Positions 45,052 through 54,161 of a DNA stretch of 64,000 nucleotides are shown piece after piece. Both the position numbers and the translations under genes were made by a program. Positions within the stretch are counted from its first letter, which is position 1, and every line of letters starts with the position of its first letter. Source of the stretch: Candidatus Francisella endociliophora (GTDB lineage Bacteria > Pseudomonadota > Gammaproteobacteria > Francisellales > Francisellaceae); NCBI RefSeq assembly GCF_000764555.1, contig NZ_CP009574.1:434001-498000 (forward strand). The letters are read 5' to 3'. The notes under the pieces are model-generated. The model made no database searches, was not told the DNA's origin, and saw nothing but the letters and a program-made list of their open reading frames with translations.

Positions 45052-46137
45052 TTGATTTTAGAAAAATATTACAATAAAGAGATAGTAAACACATTCACTT
45101 CTATAACTTTATTTATAATCTCTATAGTATCAGCTAATATTCTCATTAGGCTATTCCATAAAGCTTACTCTCAAGGGCTAGGTATTGACTCAATAATTAA
45201 ATTCGTTATCTTGACACTTCCTGAGAATGTAACTCTTGTTGTACCAATTGCATTATTTCTAGCAATAATACTTTGTTTTGGTAAATATTTTTCAAATAAT
45301 GAAATGTTTGTAACACTTGCTGGTGGCGTAACATGGATGGAGATAGTTAAAAATACCTTGAAACCTGCCTATGCTTTAAGTGCTTTAACACTTCTTACAA
45401 CGATGTACCTAGTTCCTTTATCAAAACAAACATTAGATATATATCAATCATCCCTATCAGCTCGAGCCTTACTCTCTGCTGTAACTGATGATAAGATAAT
45501 AAATCTTCCTAACGGGCGAGTACTCTATATAAAAAATAAATCAGGCGATGCCTTAAATGATGTCTTTTTATATCAAAAAACTCCCAAAGAAGCAGAATAT
45601 AAAGTTATAACAGCTCCTGAGGCAAGAGTTAAATCAAATAGGCAGGCTGCATATATAGACTTCAAAAATGTAAACATCTATACAAGAAATACTAAAGATT
45701 TTGAATCAAGCTATGGAAAAGCTGATAAAGCTATCTATACAATGTATGACAACTCTATCCGAGATTTTAACCATAGTAGAATGGATAGATTATATATGCA
45801 TACATTAATAAAAGATTCTTTTGAAAAAGAGAAAACCACAACATATTCTGCGGAACTTTTTTCTCGTATAAATAATTCATTATCTGTATTAGTAGCAGCA
45901 ATACTTGGACTTGCTTTATGTCAATTGAGACCTCGCCAAAACAGATATGCAAAACTTCTTCCATCAGTAGTAATATTAGGTATATATTTATTTGCGAATG
46001 TTCTTACAAATACTTATATGGCTAGTGGATTCATACCTATATGGATAGGAATTTGGTTACCTCATATTGCCTTTGTAATATTTGGTATTAGAACTATTAG
46101 AAAACAAAACGGATCTTCAAGCAAAGGTGGTAAATAA
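45052..46137 (+). CDS. lptF: LPS export ABC transporter permease LptF
   Basis: LptF with LptG and LptB2 extracts LPS from the inner membrane. The 361-residue protein has the standard layout: two N-terminal membrane segments, further membrane segments near 55-125, a periplasmic jellyroll domain (about 135-265, with INLPNGRVLYIKNKSGDALNDVFLYQ) and three C-terminal membrane segments. The start is a TTG at 45052 (ILEKYYNKEIVNTF), which matches LptF starts. The last base of its TAA is the first base of the lptG ATG, so the two are translationally coupled. Confidence 0.93.
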   Translation: MILEKYYNKEIVNTFTSITLFIISIVSANILIRLFHKAYSQGLGIDSIIKFVILTLPENVTLVVPIALFLAIILCFGKYFSNNEMFVTLAGGVTWMEIVKNTLKPAYALSALTLLTTMYLVPLSKQTLDIYQSSLSARALLSAVTDDKIINLPNGRVLYIKNKSGDALNDVFLYQKTPKEAEYKVITAPEARVKSNRQAAYIDFKNVNIYTRNTKDFESSYGKADKAIYTMYDNSIRDFNHSRMDRLYMHTLIKDSFEKEKTTTYSAELFSRINNSLSVLVAAILGLALCQLRPRQNRYAKLLPSVVILGIYLFANVLTNTYMASGFIPIWIGIWLPHIAFVIFGIRTIRKQNGSSSKGGK

Positions 46138-47201
46138 TGTTATTAAACCGTATAGACCGTTACATATTTAAAATTGTCTTTGGTAGCTTTTTAATAGTTA
46201 CAACTATTTTCTGTATATTATTTTTTATTTTCACATACCTTGCTCAAGTAACAAATAACAATTCAGGAGCTAGTAACTGGGATTTAATCCTAAACACCTT
46301 CTTTCAATTACCGGGAATCTTATATACACTTCTTCCTGCTTGTGCGATGGTAGGAGCATTAATGGGATTAAGTCTACTAGCAAACAATTCTGAGATTATT
46401 ATACTTAGATCGTCAGGACGATCTACTTTACAAATTTCAAAAGGAGTTATCATAGTTGGCTTTATAGGTTGTGCAGTTACTATGGTCTTTGGTGGCTATA
46501 TTGCCCCAACCTTACAAAAATTAGCTGACACAAATATAGTTTCATACAATACTCATAATATGTGGTTAAAAACATCTGATGGGATAATGAACATTGCAAC
46601 TATTAATCCAAAAAATAAAACTGCTAATAATATTAGAAAATTCATATTAGAAGATAATAAAGTTGATGAAATTCGTTATGCTGAAAGAGCAAAATATACT
46701 CATGATGCAAAAGCTGATGTTTTTGATATCAGTACAGTAAAATTCCCTACAAAAGATGGTCAAAAACATATAAATGTAGAAAAGCATATTCCTAAGGCAT
46801 CATGGTCAAATCCAATACCAATTTCAATAGCTCAAGTTATAACCATTAATGATAATGACTATTTAAACTTTAACCAGCTAAGTAAGTACATGTTTTCAAA
46901 GAGCCAAGCAAAAGATGCTTCTTTATCTCTTAAATTTTGGCAGGAAGTCTTTCAACCAATATCATTAATGATATTAATACTACTGTCTGTACCATTAAGT
47001 ATCGGGTCTACAAGATCTTCAACACTTATAATTAAGCTTTTACTTGGAGCTTTTTTTGGCTTTTCATTCTTTATTGTAAACCAAATCTTTGGTCCAATAG
47101 CCTTAATAATGCATATCCCTCCAATTTTCGGAGCTGCGGGGCCGACAATATGTGCGCTAATATTACTAATTTACTTATTTATTAAATCTAAAGAAACATA
47201 A
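46137..47201 (+). CDS. lptG: LPS export ABC transporter permease LptG
   Basis: LptG is the partner permease of LptF. Its 354 residues start LNRIDRYIFKIVFGSFLIVTTI, the typical LptG opening, and include LPACAMVGALMGLSLLANNSEIIILRSSGRS, a coupling-helix region, and a periplasmic jellyroll domain (about 135-245), followed by C-terminal membrane segments with PLSIGSTRSSTLI. Start and stop are clear and the gene overlaps lptF by one base. The next gene, an M16 peptidase, follows after 5 bp. Confidence 0.94.
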   Translation: MLLNRIDRYIFKIVFGSFLIVTTIFCILFFIFTYLAQVTNNNSGASNWDLILNTFFQLPGILYTLLPACAMVGALMGLSLLANNSEIIILRSSGRSTLQISKGVIIVGFIGCAVTMVFGGYIAPTLQKLADTNIVSYNTHNMWLKTSDGIMNIATINPKNKTANNIRKFILEDNKVDEIRYAERAKYTHDAKADVFDISTVKFPTKDGQKHINVEKHIPKASWSNPIPISIAQVITINDNDYLNFNQLSKYMFSKSQAKDASLSLKFWQEVFQPISLMILILLSVPLSIGSTRSSTLIIKLLLGAFFGFSFFIVNQIFGPIALIMHIPPIFGAAGPTICALILLIYLFIKSKET

Positions 47202-47206
47202 TTTAT

Positions 47207-48460
47207 ATGAATATTCACAAACATTCCTTAAATAATAATCTAAATATATATATCAAAAAAGACTCCCGAGCACCTGTAGCTTTATCGCAGATCTGGTATA
47301 AGGTTGGCTCAACTTATGAACCTACTAAACTTACAGGTATATCACATATGCTTGAACACATGATGTTTAAAGGTACTGATAAATACTCAAAGGATGATTT
47401 AAATAGTATTGTTGAGAACAATGGTGGTATTCAAAATGCGTTCACAAGCTTTGATTATACTGCTTACTACCAGTTTTGGCATAAGAAAAATATTGAACTA
47501 AGCTTATCTATAGAGTCTTCAAGAATGGCAAATTTATTATTTGATGAAGCTGAGTTTACTCCCGAAAGAAAAGTTGTCTTAGAAGAAAGAAATCTACGTG
47601 TTGATGATAAAGCTTTTAGTTATGCTTTCGAACAATTTATGAAGTTAGCATATAAAGAAAACTCCAGACATACTCCTATTATTGGTTGGCGTGAAGATAT
47701 TGAAAACTATACTTTAGCAAACCTTAAAAATTGGTATCAACAAAACTATGCACCAAATAATGCGAACATAATACTAGTTGGTGATATTGATACAAATTCT
47801 GCTATTAGTATGGTTAGTGATTATTTTGGTCATATTCCAAAGTCTCAACTAGATAATCAAAAAATAGAACCTAGTCTAGTGAATACTGGTTATAGACATT
47901 TAGAGATCAAAAAATCCCCAAACGATACGGCTGCAGCAATTCTGGGGTATATAGCACCATCTTTAACTACAGAATATCAAGACAACGACCCCTTTGCTTT
48001 AATGATTTTAAACAACATATTAGGTAGTGCTGATGCCTCAATATTACAACAAAAATTAGTTAGAGAAGAAAACTTATGTTGTCATATAGATAGTGAATAC
48101 TCACCTTTTATTAAGGGAGAGGATATATTTATCATTACAGCAGTAGCAAACCATGATGAAAGCTTAGAAAGCATTCAAGATAAGATAGAAACTGCTATCA
48201 CAAATCTTCGCTCAACGGGTATTTCAGAAGAGCAGCTTAATCGTGCTAAAGTTACTATCAAAGCAGATAAAGTATTTGCTATGGACTCATTAGAAACTCA
48301 AGCCAATCTAATTGGTTCTCTAGCAAGTATTAATCTTGATGTTGATTATTATAAATATCTTGAAAAACTTTATGCTGTAACAGTTGATGATGTTAATCGT
48401 GTGCTTGATAGATATTTCGATAAACAAAACCTTGCATCTTTACACTTATTAAGGGATTAA
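47207..48460 (+). CDS. M16 zinc peptidase, catalytic subunit
   Basis: This 417-residue protein is an active-type M16B peptidase. The zinc-binding HxxEH motif is H47-M-L-E-H51 in LTGISHMLEHMMFKG, with the distal Glu in the ERKVVLEERNLR region (near 127). It is the first of an adjacent pair; M16B enzymes in bacteria work as heterodimers with an inactive partner. No signal peptide is obvious, so it may be cytosolic. It follows lptG by 5 bp and precedes the partner by 3 bp, suggesting one transcript with lptFG. The substrate is unknown. Confidence 0.9.
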   Translation: MNIHKHSLNNNLNIYIKKDSRAPVALSQIWYKVGSTYEPTKLTGISHMLEHMMFKGTDKYSKDDLNSIVENNGGIQNAFTSFDYTAYYQFWHKKNIELSLSIESSRMANLLFDEAEFTPERKVVLEERNLRVDDKAFSYAFEQFMKLAYKENSRHTPIIGWREDIENYTLANLKNWYQQNYAPNNANIILVGDIDTNSAISMVSDYFGHIPKSQLDNQKIEPSLVNTGYRHLEIKKSPNDTAAAILGYIAPSLTTEYQDNDPFALMILNNILGSADASILQQKLVREENLCCHIDSEYSPFIKGEDIFIITAVANHDESLESIQDKIETAITNLRSTGISEEQLNRAKVTIKADKVFAMDSLETQANLIGSLASINLDVDYYKYLEKLYAVTVDDVNRVLDRYFDKQNLASLHLLRD

Positions 48461-48463
48461 CTC

Positions 48464-49684
48464 ATGATCCAGAAATTTAATATTGATAATACTCCTATAT
48501 ACTTTCAAAAATCTCAAAACTTACCAATGTTTGATATTCAACTAAACTTTAGAGCTGGAGCTGCTTTTGATGGTAAGCTCAACGGCTTAGCTGATTTAGC
48601 AGTAAGTATGTTTGCAACAAAAACTCAACAATCTAGTGAGCAAGAGCTTATCAACGAGATTACTGATAATGGTATTTCTATTCATGCTGAAACTAGCAAA
48701 GAGTTTTTTAGTATCAAAATTCGCTTACTAAATGATGCCGATATTATCAAAAATACTTTAGAGATCTTAAAAGAGATTTTTACACTTCCAGCTTTTGATG
48801 AAAACATTTTAGAAAGAGAAAGAGTTCAGACTATAACTCATATTAACTATCTTCATCAACAACCTAATTATCTGGCATCATTGGAATTTTCTAAAAACCT
48901 ATTTGCAAATAATCCTTATAGTTGTCCTACGATTGGTTACAAAGAAACTGTTGCAAATGTGAAAACAACAGATATTGCAAACTTTTTTGAAAATCATATC
49001 TGTGCAGAAAATGCTAACATCTGTATGGTTGGTGCCATAGATTTACAACAAGCTGAAGAAATATCAAATAAGCTTGTAAGCTATCTACCTAAAGGTAGTA
49101 AAAACACTAAGTTATTTACTCAACAAAAAAACGACTCTAAAATAATCAAAAAAGAATTTGATAGCAAGCAAACATCTATTTTGATGGGGCATCAGCTATT
49201 TTTAGATATCGAGTCTAAATTATACTTCCCATTGAAACTTGGCAATGAAATCTTTGGTGGTGGAGGTCTTAACTCACTACTTTTCAATAAAGTCCGTGAA
49301 GAACTTGGGCTTGTTTATAATATTGGTAGTAATATAAATCTTAACCCTAATTATGGTAGTTTTGTAATTTCTGCTCAAACAAGTAACCCCAGCTTAGCAC
49401 TAGAAACTATCAATAGTGTTTATAGCGATTTTATTAGTAAAGCGTTAGATCTGGAAACTATAGAAAATTCAAAGAAACATATTGAAGGAACTCACTTACT
49501 TAGCTCAGTTAAAAACAGTTCTAAATTAAGTATGTTATCTTCTATTGCAAATAAAGATCTATCTTTAGACTTTTTTGATACTTATGTTGAAAATATCAAT
49601 AAAGTCTCATCCGAAGATATCTATAACGCCTTCTCTCAAATCCAATCTAATAAGTTCATAACTGTAATGGTTGGGGATGTATAG
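48464..49684 (+). CDS. M16 peptidase-like partner subunit lacking the zinc motif
   Basis: This 406-residue M16 homologue lacks HxxEH: the aligned place reads LNGLADLAVSMFATK. It keeps the R/Y pair in the second half (GGGGLNSLLFNKVREELGLVYNIGS), which helps bind substrate in the M16B closed state. It is therefore the non-catalytic partner of the preceding gene, as in other bacterial M16B pairs. It overlaps neither neighbour but is spaced by only 3 bp on both sides. Together the pair would form a chamber-like peptidase. Confidence 0.9.
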   Translation: MIQKFNIDNTPIYFQKSQNLPMFDIQLNFRAGAAFDGKLNGLADLAVSMFATKTQQSSEQELINEITDNGISIHAETSKEFFSIKIRLLNDADIIKNTLEILKEIFTLPAFDENILERERVQTITHINYLHQQPNYLASLEFSKNLFANNPYSCPTIGYKETVANVKTTDIANFFENHICAENANICMVGAIDLQQAEEISNKLVSYLPKGSKNTKLFTQQKNDSKIIKKEFDSKQTSILMGHQLFLDIESKLYFPLKLGNEIFGGGGLNSLLFNKVREELGLVYNIGSNINLNPNYGSFVISAQTSNPSLALETINSVYSDFISKALDLETIENSKKHIEGTHLLSSVKNSSKLSMLSSIANKDLSLDFFDTYVENINKVSSEDIYNAFSQIQSNKFITVMVGDV

Positions 49685-49687
49685 CCA

Positions 49688-50242
49688 GTGAAAACTAATA
49701 CTATTCGCGTAATATCTGGCAAATATAAGAATCGTCGCTTAAAATTCCCGAATATTAATGGTTTACGTCCGACTTCTGATCAACTCAAAGAAACTATCTT
49801 TAACTGGCTTACACCATATATTCATGATAGTGTTTGCATAGATGCTTTTGCTGGCAGTGGCAGTCTTGGCATAGAAAGTCTTTCTCGTGGTGCTTCAAAA
49901 GCTATTTTTTACGAGCTGAATTTCAAGGCATTACAACAAATCAAAGAAAATTTAACTACATTGGATATACAAAACTTTGAAATACACAAAACAGATAGTA
50001 TAAAAGCTCTTGCTGCTTTAGATAAAAAAGAAGGATCTATAATCATCTTTCTTGACCCACCATTTAACAAAAATATTGCTCCTAAAGCACTAAGTTCAAT
50101 CTTACAAAATCAAAGTATCCCAGCTGGTACATTGATATATATAGAGACCGAAAAACAAGCTGAGTATAACTTAGAAGGCTTTGAAATCGTAAAGGAAAAA
50201 AGTACATCAAATATCTTAGCTAAATTGCTTAAAAAAATTTAA
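49688..50242 (+). CDS. rsmD: 16S rRNA (guanine(966)-N2)-methyltransferase RsmD
   Basis: RsmD methylates G966 of 16S rRNA in the small subunit. The 184-residue protein starts at a GTG (IRVISGKYKNRRLKFP), shows LRPTSDQLKETIFNWL, the SAM-binding VCIDAFAGSGSLGIESLSRGA and the catalytic FLDPPF motif (DPPF at about residues 122-125). Order, motif set and length are those of the RsmD family. It follows the inactive M16 gene by 3 bp; this gene order (M16-M16-rsmD) is found in several gammaproteobacteria. Confidence 0.95.
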   Translation: MKTNTIRVISGKYKNRRLKFPNINGLRPTSDQLKETIFNWLTPYIHDSVCIDAFAGSGSLGIESLSRGASKAIFYELNFKALQQIKENLTTLDIQNFEIHKTDSIKALAALDKKEGSIIIFLDPPFNKNIAPKALSSILQNQSIPAGTLIYIETEKQAEYNLEGFEIVKEKSTSNILAKLLKKI

Positions 50243-50300
50243 TTTTCTTTTCTAAAAAAATCTCTACAATGTTAGCTAAAGTGATATATAGGATTTAAAT

Positions 50301-50951
50301 ATGCATCATATAGGTATTACAACCCCGTATATTTTTACTATAATGTTTATGGCTGGGATAATTGCTGAAAGTATGACAGGTGTAATATCTTCATCACGAA
50401 GAAACATGGATGCTTTTGGTGTAATAGCAATTGCGTTAACTACAGCTTTAGGAGGTGGTATTGTTAGAGATCTTTTATTGGGTAATCTTCCTGTAACAAT
50501 CATCTTATATCCTCATTATATCGTTATATGTTTATTCTTTTCTATTATTGCTATTTTTACTCAAAAATATATCAATAAATTTTACAAAGTTTTTTTAATT
50601 CTTGATTCAGTTGGTCTAATAGCATTTGCGTATATTGGTAGCAATATAGCTTATACAATTTGCACAAATATTTTTGAAATGAACTTTTTTAGTGTCCTTG
50701 TTGTTGGAATTGTTATTGCAGTACTTAACGGAGTTGCTGGAGGTATTATGCGAGATATGATTTGTAATGATATCCCAGTAGCTTTTAAATCAGAGCTTTA
50801 TGCATCTGTAGCTGGGATAGTTGGAGGCATGAATATTGTTTTTATATACTTAAATATAAACCTATATATTAGTGCTGCAATTATTATAAGTATTGGTTTA
50901 ACAATTAGAATTATGTCTATAGTATATAAATGGAAATTGCCAATTATATAA
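50301..50951 (+). CDS. TRIC/UPF0126-type trimeric cation channel (YicG-like)
   Basis: This 216-residue inner-membrane protein has two internal repeats with GGGIVRDLLLGNLP (near 51-64) and GGIMRDMICNDIP (near 147-159), the gly-gly-x-x-arg-asp motif that defines the UPF0126 family, now classed with trimeric intracellular cation channels. Six to seven membrane segments are expected. The family forms K+ permeable homotrimers. A short ATG-proximal AGGAT site lies upstream. It is the last intact gene before the permease remnant and the second YdcF gene. Confidence 0.88.
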   Translation: MHHIGITTPYIFTIMFMAGIIAESMTGVISSSRRNMDAFGVIAIALTTALGGGIVRDLLLGNLPVTIILYPHYIVICLFFSIIAIFTQKYINKFYKVFLILDSVGLIAFAYIGSNIAYTICTNIFEMNFFSVLVVGIVIAVLNGVAGGIMRDMICNDIPVAFKSELYASVAGIVGGMNIVFIYLNINLYISAAIIISIGLTIRIMSIVYKWKLPII

Positions 50952-51437
50952 AGATTACGCAAAACTTTTTGACCAGATTGCTAGACTCTTAAGTGTTAAA
51001 TTTTTCAAGGGATTAAAAACTCCCCCTAACCTCATGGGCTTAACAACCTCCTTGACTCAATAGATTCAGATTTCTCATTAATAGTAATGCTGCTGTAATA
51101 TTTGTTTACCATTTATAGTAGTCTTAAATAATTTAAGTTTATAACCACCTATATATAACATTTGCTATAGCCTACTCCTCACTTATACTAGGTAACAATA
51201 CAGCAATAATTGCATCACTATTTTGTAGTGATGCTTTACCGCCATCATTTGTAACAACCAAAGGTCTTCCAAATTGAGTAATAGTTGTAGTAGATATACT
51301 TCAAGCTTTTAATTTCTTAACTTACTCTGCTTGCTTACCTGTAAATCTAAACCCTAAGAGTTTTGACTGTGGATTCTAATACTATTTTCACAAAAAAACT
51401 TTTATACTATCTTATCTTCATTTAGAAATTAATCATT
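50952..51437 (+). pseudogene. 486-bp intergenic region with a decayed permease remnant
   Basis: There is no intact gene here. One plus-strand frame, from about 51150 to 51378, reads as part of a membrane transporter: YITFAIAYSSLILGNN, then SDALPPSFVTTKGLPN, an internal stop, then VIVVVDILQAFNFL. The phrase ALPPSFVTT..KGLPNW is shaped like the APC-superfamily loop between core helices, where it reads LPxxFxxxNKxGxP. The piece lacks its N-terminal half and has a stop inside, so it looks like the tail of a lost amino acid permease. The 37-bp repeat overlaps its end at 51374. Confidence 0.45.
51374..51410 (+). repeat. 37-bp direct repeat, copy B (before second YdcF gene)
   Basis: This copy matches 43919-43955 at 36 of 37 bases. 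It lies 27 bp upstream of the second YdcF-like gene, whereas copy A starts within the end of the first. The arrangement is what would be left if the two paralogues were once adjacent with this spacer between them. Confidence 0.93.
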
Positions 51438-52505
51438 ATGAGATTTAATAAAATTATAGCTAGTGCTTTTATCATAGCACCTATTTGCATATTTGCAGCA
51501 AATACACCTTCTAACTTTAATTTAGATATTTTAAACCTCCAGCAAAATGCTATCGCTGATATACAGTATAATTTATCAGTTTCTAAAAGTGATAAAGGTA
51601 CTGGAGCAACTACGACACGCGGAGACCAATCTGGGGCAATAGAAGATATTAAAAAAGCTCTTAAAGAAGCTCCTAAAGGTAGTTATTTACAAACTCAGCT
51701 CGCTATATCTCTAGCATTATTAGAGGTTTCTAATAATCAATTAGACAATGCAAAAGCAACCCTTGAATCAATTGGTGATATCAACTCTAATAATCCAATA
51801 TTACAAGTTCTACTAACTGCATATTCTTTAGTTTGGGATTCTAATAACTTTGATAAAAATATGGCTATATTAGAAAAATCAAATTGGCAACAAATGCCTC
51901 TCTATATACAAGCTATAAAAACTGCAAAATCTAATTTTGGTCTAAAAATTAATACCAACTTTGAACAATTAAGAAATTTTGAACAAAATTCATTAGCCAT
52001 AATTACACTTGGTTATTCTTTAAATGATGATGGTTCAATGAGTGAGATACTAACTGATAGATTGAAACTAACCTTAGCAGCTCATAAAAAATATCCAAAT
52101 GCCGTAATTATAGTTTCTGGTGGTGTTGCCCATCAAGGCGTTACAGAGTCATATCGAATGAAACAATGGCTTATTAAGCATAAAGTACCAGCAGATAAAA
52201 TTATCCAAGAAGATCAATCAATTAGTACAGTTACAAATGCTATGAATAGCATAGATATAATCAAAAAATTAAATAGACCTATTAAAGATATACTTCTAAT
52301 AAGTTCCGACTCACATATCCGTAGAGCAAACTCAATATTTCAACAGGAATTACAAAATACACAATTACCATTTAAATTGACAGATATTGCAGCTAAGACT
52401 GATTACAATATTAGTAAACCTGCGGATAAACAAGAAAAAATTCTAATAATTAAAGACACGGTTAGAATTGCAGGAATTTGGCAAATGCCTGGAATGGTTT
52501 TTTAA
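51438..52505 (+). CDS. Exported YdcF/DUF218-family protein, paralogue 2
   Basis: This 355-residue protein has a signal peptide (RFNKIIASAFIIAPICIFAAN) and the same layout as the protein at 42866: a helical N-terminal half with a short Gly/Thr-rich insertion at about 52-66, then a DUF218 domain with AIITLGYSLNDDGSMSEIL, VIIVSGGVAHQGVTESYRMKQW and SSDSHIRRANSIFQ. The shared phrases GVTESYRMKQWLI and GIWQMPGMVF show clear paralogy with the first copy. Its stop shares TTAA with the convergent xseB stop. Its role in the envelope is inferred from relatives. Confidence 0.83.
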   Translation: MRFNKIIASAFIIAPICIFAANTPSNFNLDILNLQQNAIADIQYNLSVSKSDKGTGATTTRGDQSGAIEDIKKALKEAPKGSYLQTQLAISLALLEVSNNQLDNAKATLESIGDINSNNPILQVLLTAYSLVWDSNNFDKNMAILEKSNWQQMPLYIQAIKTAKSNFGLKINTNFEQLRNFEQNSLAIITLGYSLNDDGSMSEILTDRLKLTLAAHKKYPNAVIIVSGGVAHQGVTESYRMKQWLIKHKVPADKIIQEDQSISTVTNAMNSIDIIKKLNRPIKDILLISSDSHIRRANSIFQQELQNTQLPFKLTDIAAKTDYNISKPADKQEKILIIKDTVRIAGIWQMPGMVF

Positions 52506-52705
52506 TTTTCTCCATCAAACTCATCTATAAATTTTTGCGCAGCAGCAATTCTCTCTTTGCATAATTTATAGCTTTTCGAAGCCTGCTCAAGCATTGGTGC
52601 TAGCTCATCTAGCAATGCTGGATTGTCTTGCGCATCTTGAAGTTTTTCATTTATCTCTTCTAAAATCTGATAGTTCTTTGCAAACTTTTTACTTTGTGTT
52701 GCCAT
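52502..52705 (-). CDS. xseB: Exodeoxyribonuclease VII small subunit
   Basis: XseB is a short helical subunit that assembles with XseA to give exonuclease VII, which degrades single-stranded DNA. The 67-residue protein is made of two helices with NYQILEEINEKLQD and SYKLCKERIAAAQKFIDEF, the family pattern. It starts inside the 3' end of xseA (17-bp overlap), so the subunits are coupled in one operon. Length and context agree with XseB. The convergent YdcF-like gene ends at the same TTAA. Confidence 0.93.
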   Translation of the reverse strand: MATQSKKFAKNYQILEEINEKLQDAQDNPALLDELAPMLEQASKSYKLCKERIAAAQKFIDEFDGEN

Positions 52706-54077
52706 TAGTATTTACCTCTACTTGTATTTGTCCATCTGTATAGACTATTTCTAAATCTGTATATTTTTGTGCTTGTTTTTGACTAGTTAGATATTTGCCA
52801 TCTTGAGACTTTGTAACACAAAAACCTCTTTTTAAAGTTGGCTCTATAGATACTGATAATATTTGCCTATATAGATATTCGCTTGATTGTGTATATTGTT
52901 TAGTTATATTTTTAGCAATATTTATTGAACTATTGTATGAGTTTTCAATATTATTTTTATACTGTTTTACTAAATTTTGTGAGTTTAACATTACGCTACT
53001 ATATTGTGTATCAATAAGATTTTTATATAGCTTAATAACCCCTTTTGATATTGATAAACTACTTTTATATGTGTGTTCTATATTTTGATTAGTTTGATAT
53101 AGATAATGTTCTACATTAACTCTAAAGCTTCTATATAGACTGTCTAGTTGAGACTGATTTTGCTTTGCCAAATTTCTCGTTATCTTTACGATAGATTGAT
53201 AGTTATATTTAGCATCTTGAGCATTATCAGTTATTGTATTTGCTATAAAATTTATTACTTTTGATGGAGTATCAAATCTTTTGGTGCAAATTTCATCAAG
53301 AACAGTACTATCTCTTTCATGCCCAATACCAACCATAACAGGGATATTACTATTACAAATACTCTCTGCTGGTAAAATATTATTAAACCAATCAAGATCC
53401 GCTTGAGAACCTCCTCCACGAATAAGTACTATAGCATCATACTTATCATCTTTTGTTTGAATTTTATCAAATGCTTGTGAAACACTTACAGCACATTCAG
53501 CACCCTGCATCTTTGCTTCATAAATATCAAAATTACATAAACCTAGTTTTTGTAGTTTATCTGCCTCTTCAAAAAAATCACCTTTACCTGCAGCTGTAAT
53601 ACTTGTGATAACCGCGATATTTGTAAAATCTTCCGGCATCTCAAGAGATTTATTCTTTTTAAGAATGCCTTTCTTTGTTAGAGCATCAAGTATCTCAATT
53701 TTACGAGCTTGTCGATCCCCAAGAGTAAATGCTGGATCAATATCTATAACATTCAAACTAAGGCCAAAACTGACATGGTAATTAACAGCTACTTTTAGCA
53801 AAACTTTCATATCTGACTTTAAATTTTCGCCAGTTGCCATGCTAAATTTATTATGGATATAGTCAGCTTTATTAGCCCAGCAATTACATCTAATCTTTGC
53901 TACAGGGTATTTACTAACACCATCATGCTCAATAAGCTCACCATAATAATGTCGACCTGATTTTCGCCATTCAGAAAGCTCTGCAACTACCCAAAAGCCA
54001 TCATATCCAAAACTCATCTCAATTGTGCTTTTAATGAGTTCTAAGAATTCACTTAACCTTAGGGATTCCTGCATCAC
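52689..54077 (-). CDS. xseA: Exodeoxyribonuclease VII large subunit
   Basis: XseA is the catalytic subunit. This 462-residue protein has the N-terminal OB-fold (FWVVAELSEWRKSGRHYYGEL, residues 27-47), the catalytic domain with ITSITAAGKGDFFEEA, AIVLIRGGGSQADLDWFNN and VGIGHERDSTVLDEI, then a long coiled-coil stretch (about 280-400) with repeated Tyr/Gln/Ser patterns such as TYKSSLSISKG. The repeated YKS/YNS-type motif in the coiled coil is unusual looking but the length is normal. It overlaps xseB by 17 bp. Confidence 0.95.
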   Translation of the reverse strand: MMQESLRLSEFLELIKSTIEMSFGYDGFWVVAELSEWRKSGRHYYGELIEHDGVSKYPVAKIRCNCWANKADYIHNKFSMATGENLKSDMKVLLKVAVNYHVSFGLSLNVIDIDPAFTLGDRQARKIEILDALTKKGILKKNKSLEMPEDFTNIAVITSITAAGKGDFFEEADKLQKLGLCNFDIYEAKMQGAECAVSVSQAFDKIQTKDDKYDAIVLIRGGGSQADLDWFNNILPAESICNSNIPVMVGIGHERDSTVLDEICTKRFDTPSKVINFIANTITDNAQDAKYNYQSIVKITRNLAKQNQSQLDSLYRSFRVNVEHYLYQTNQNIEHTYKSSLSISKGVIKLYKNLIDTQYSSVMLNSQNLVKQYKNNIENSYNSSINIAKNITKQYTQSSEYLYRQILSVSIEPTLKRGFCVTKSQDGKYLTSQKQAQKYTDLEIVYTDGQIQVEVNTNGNTK

Positions 54078-54161
54078 TTTACTTATATACGTAAAATTAA
54101 AGTTTTTAAATTTTTACACTTCTAAAGAAAATATACAAGGCTTACAAAAGTAAAAAAGATA

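Noticed and set aside
43956-51373. A mobile element between the 37-bp repeats.
   Set aside because: The interval carries lptF, lptG, rsmD and other core genes and no recombinase, so it cannot be a mobile island.
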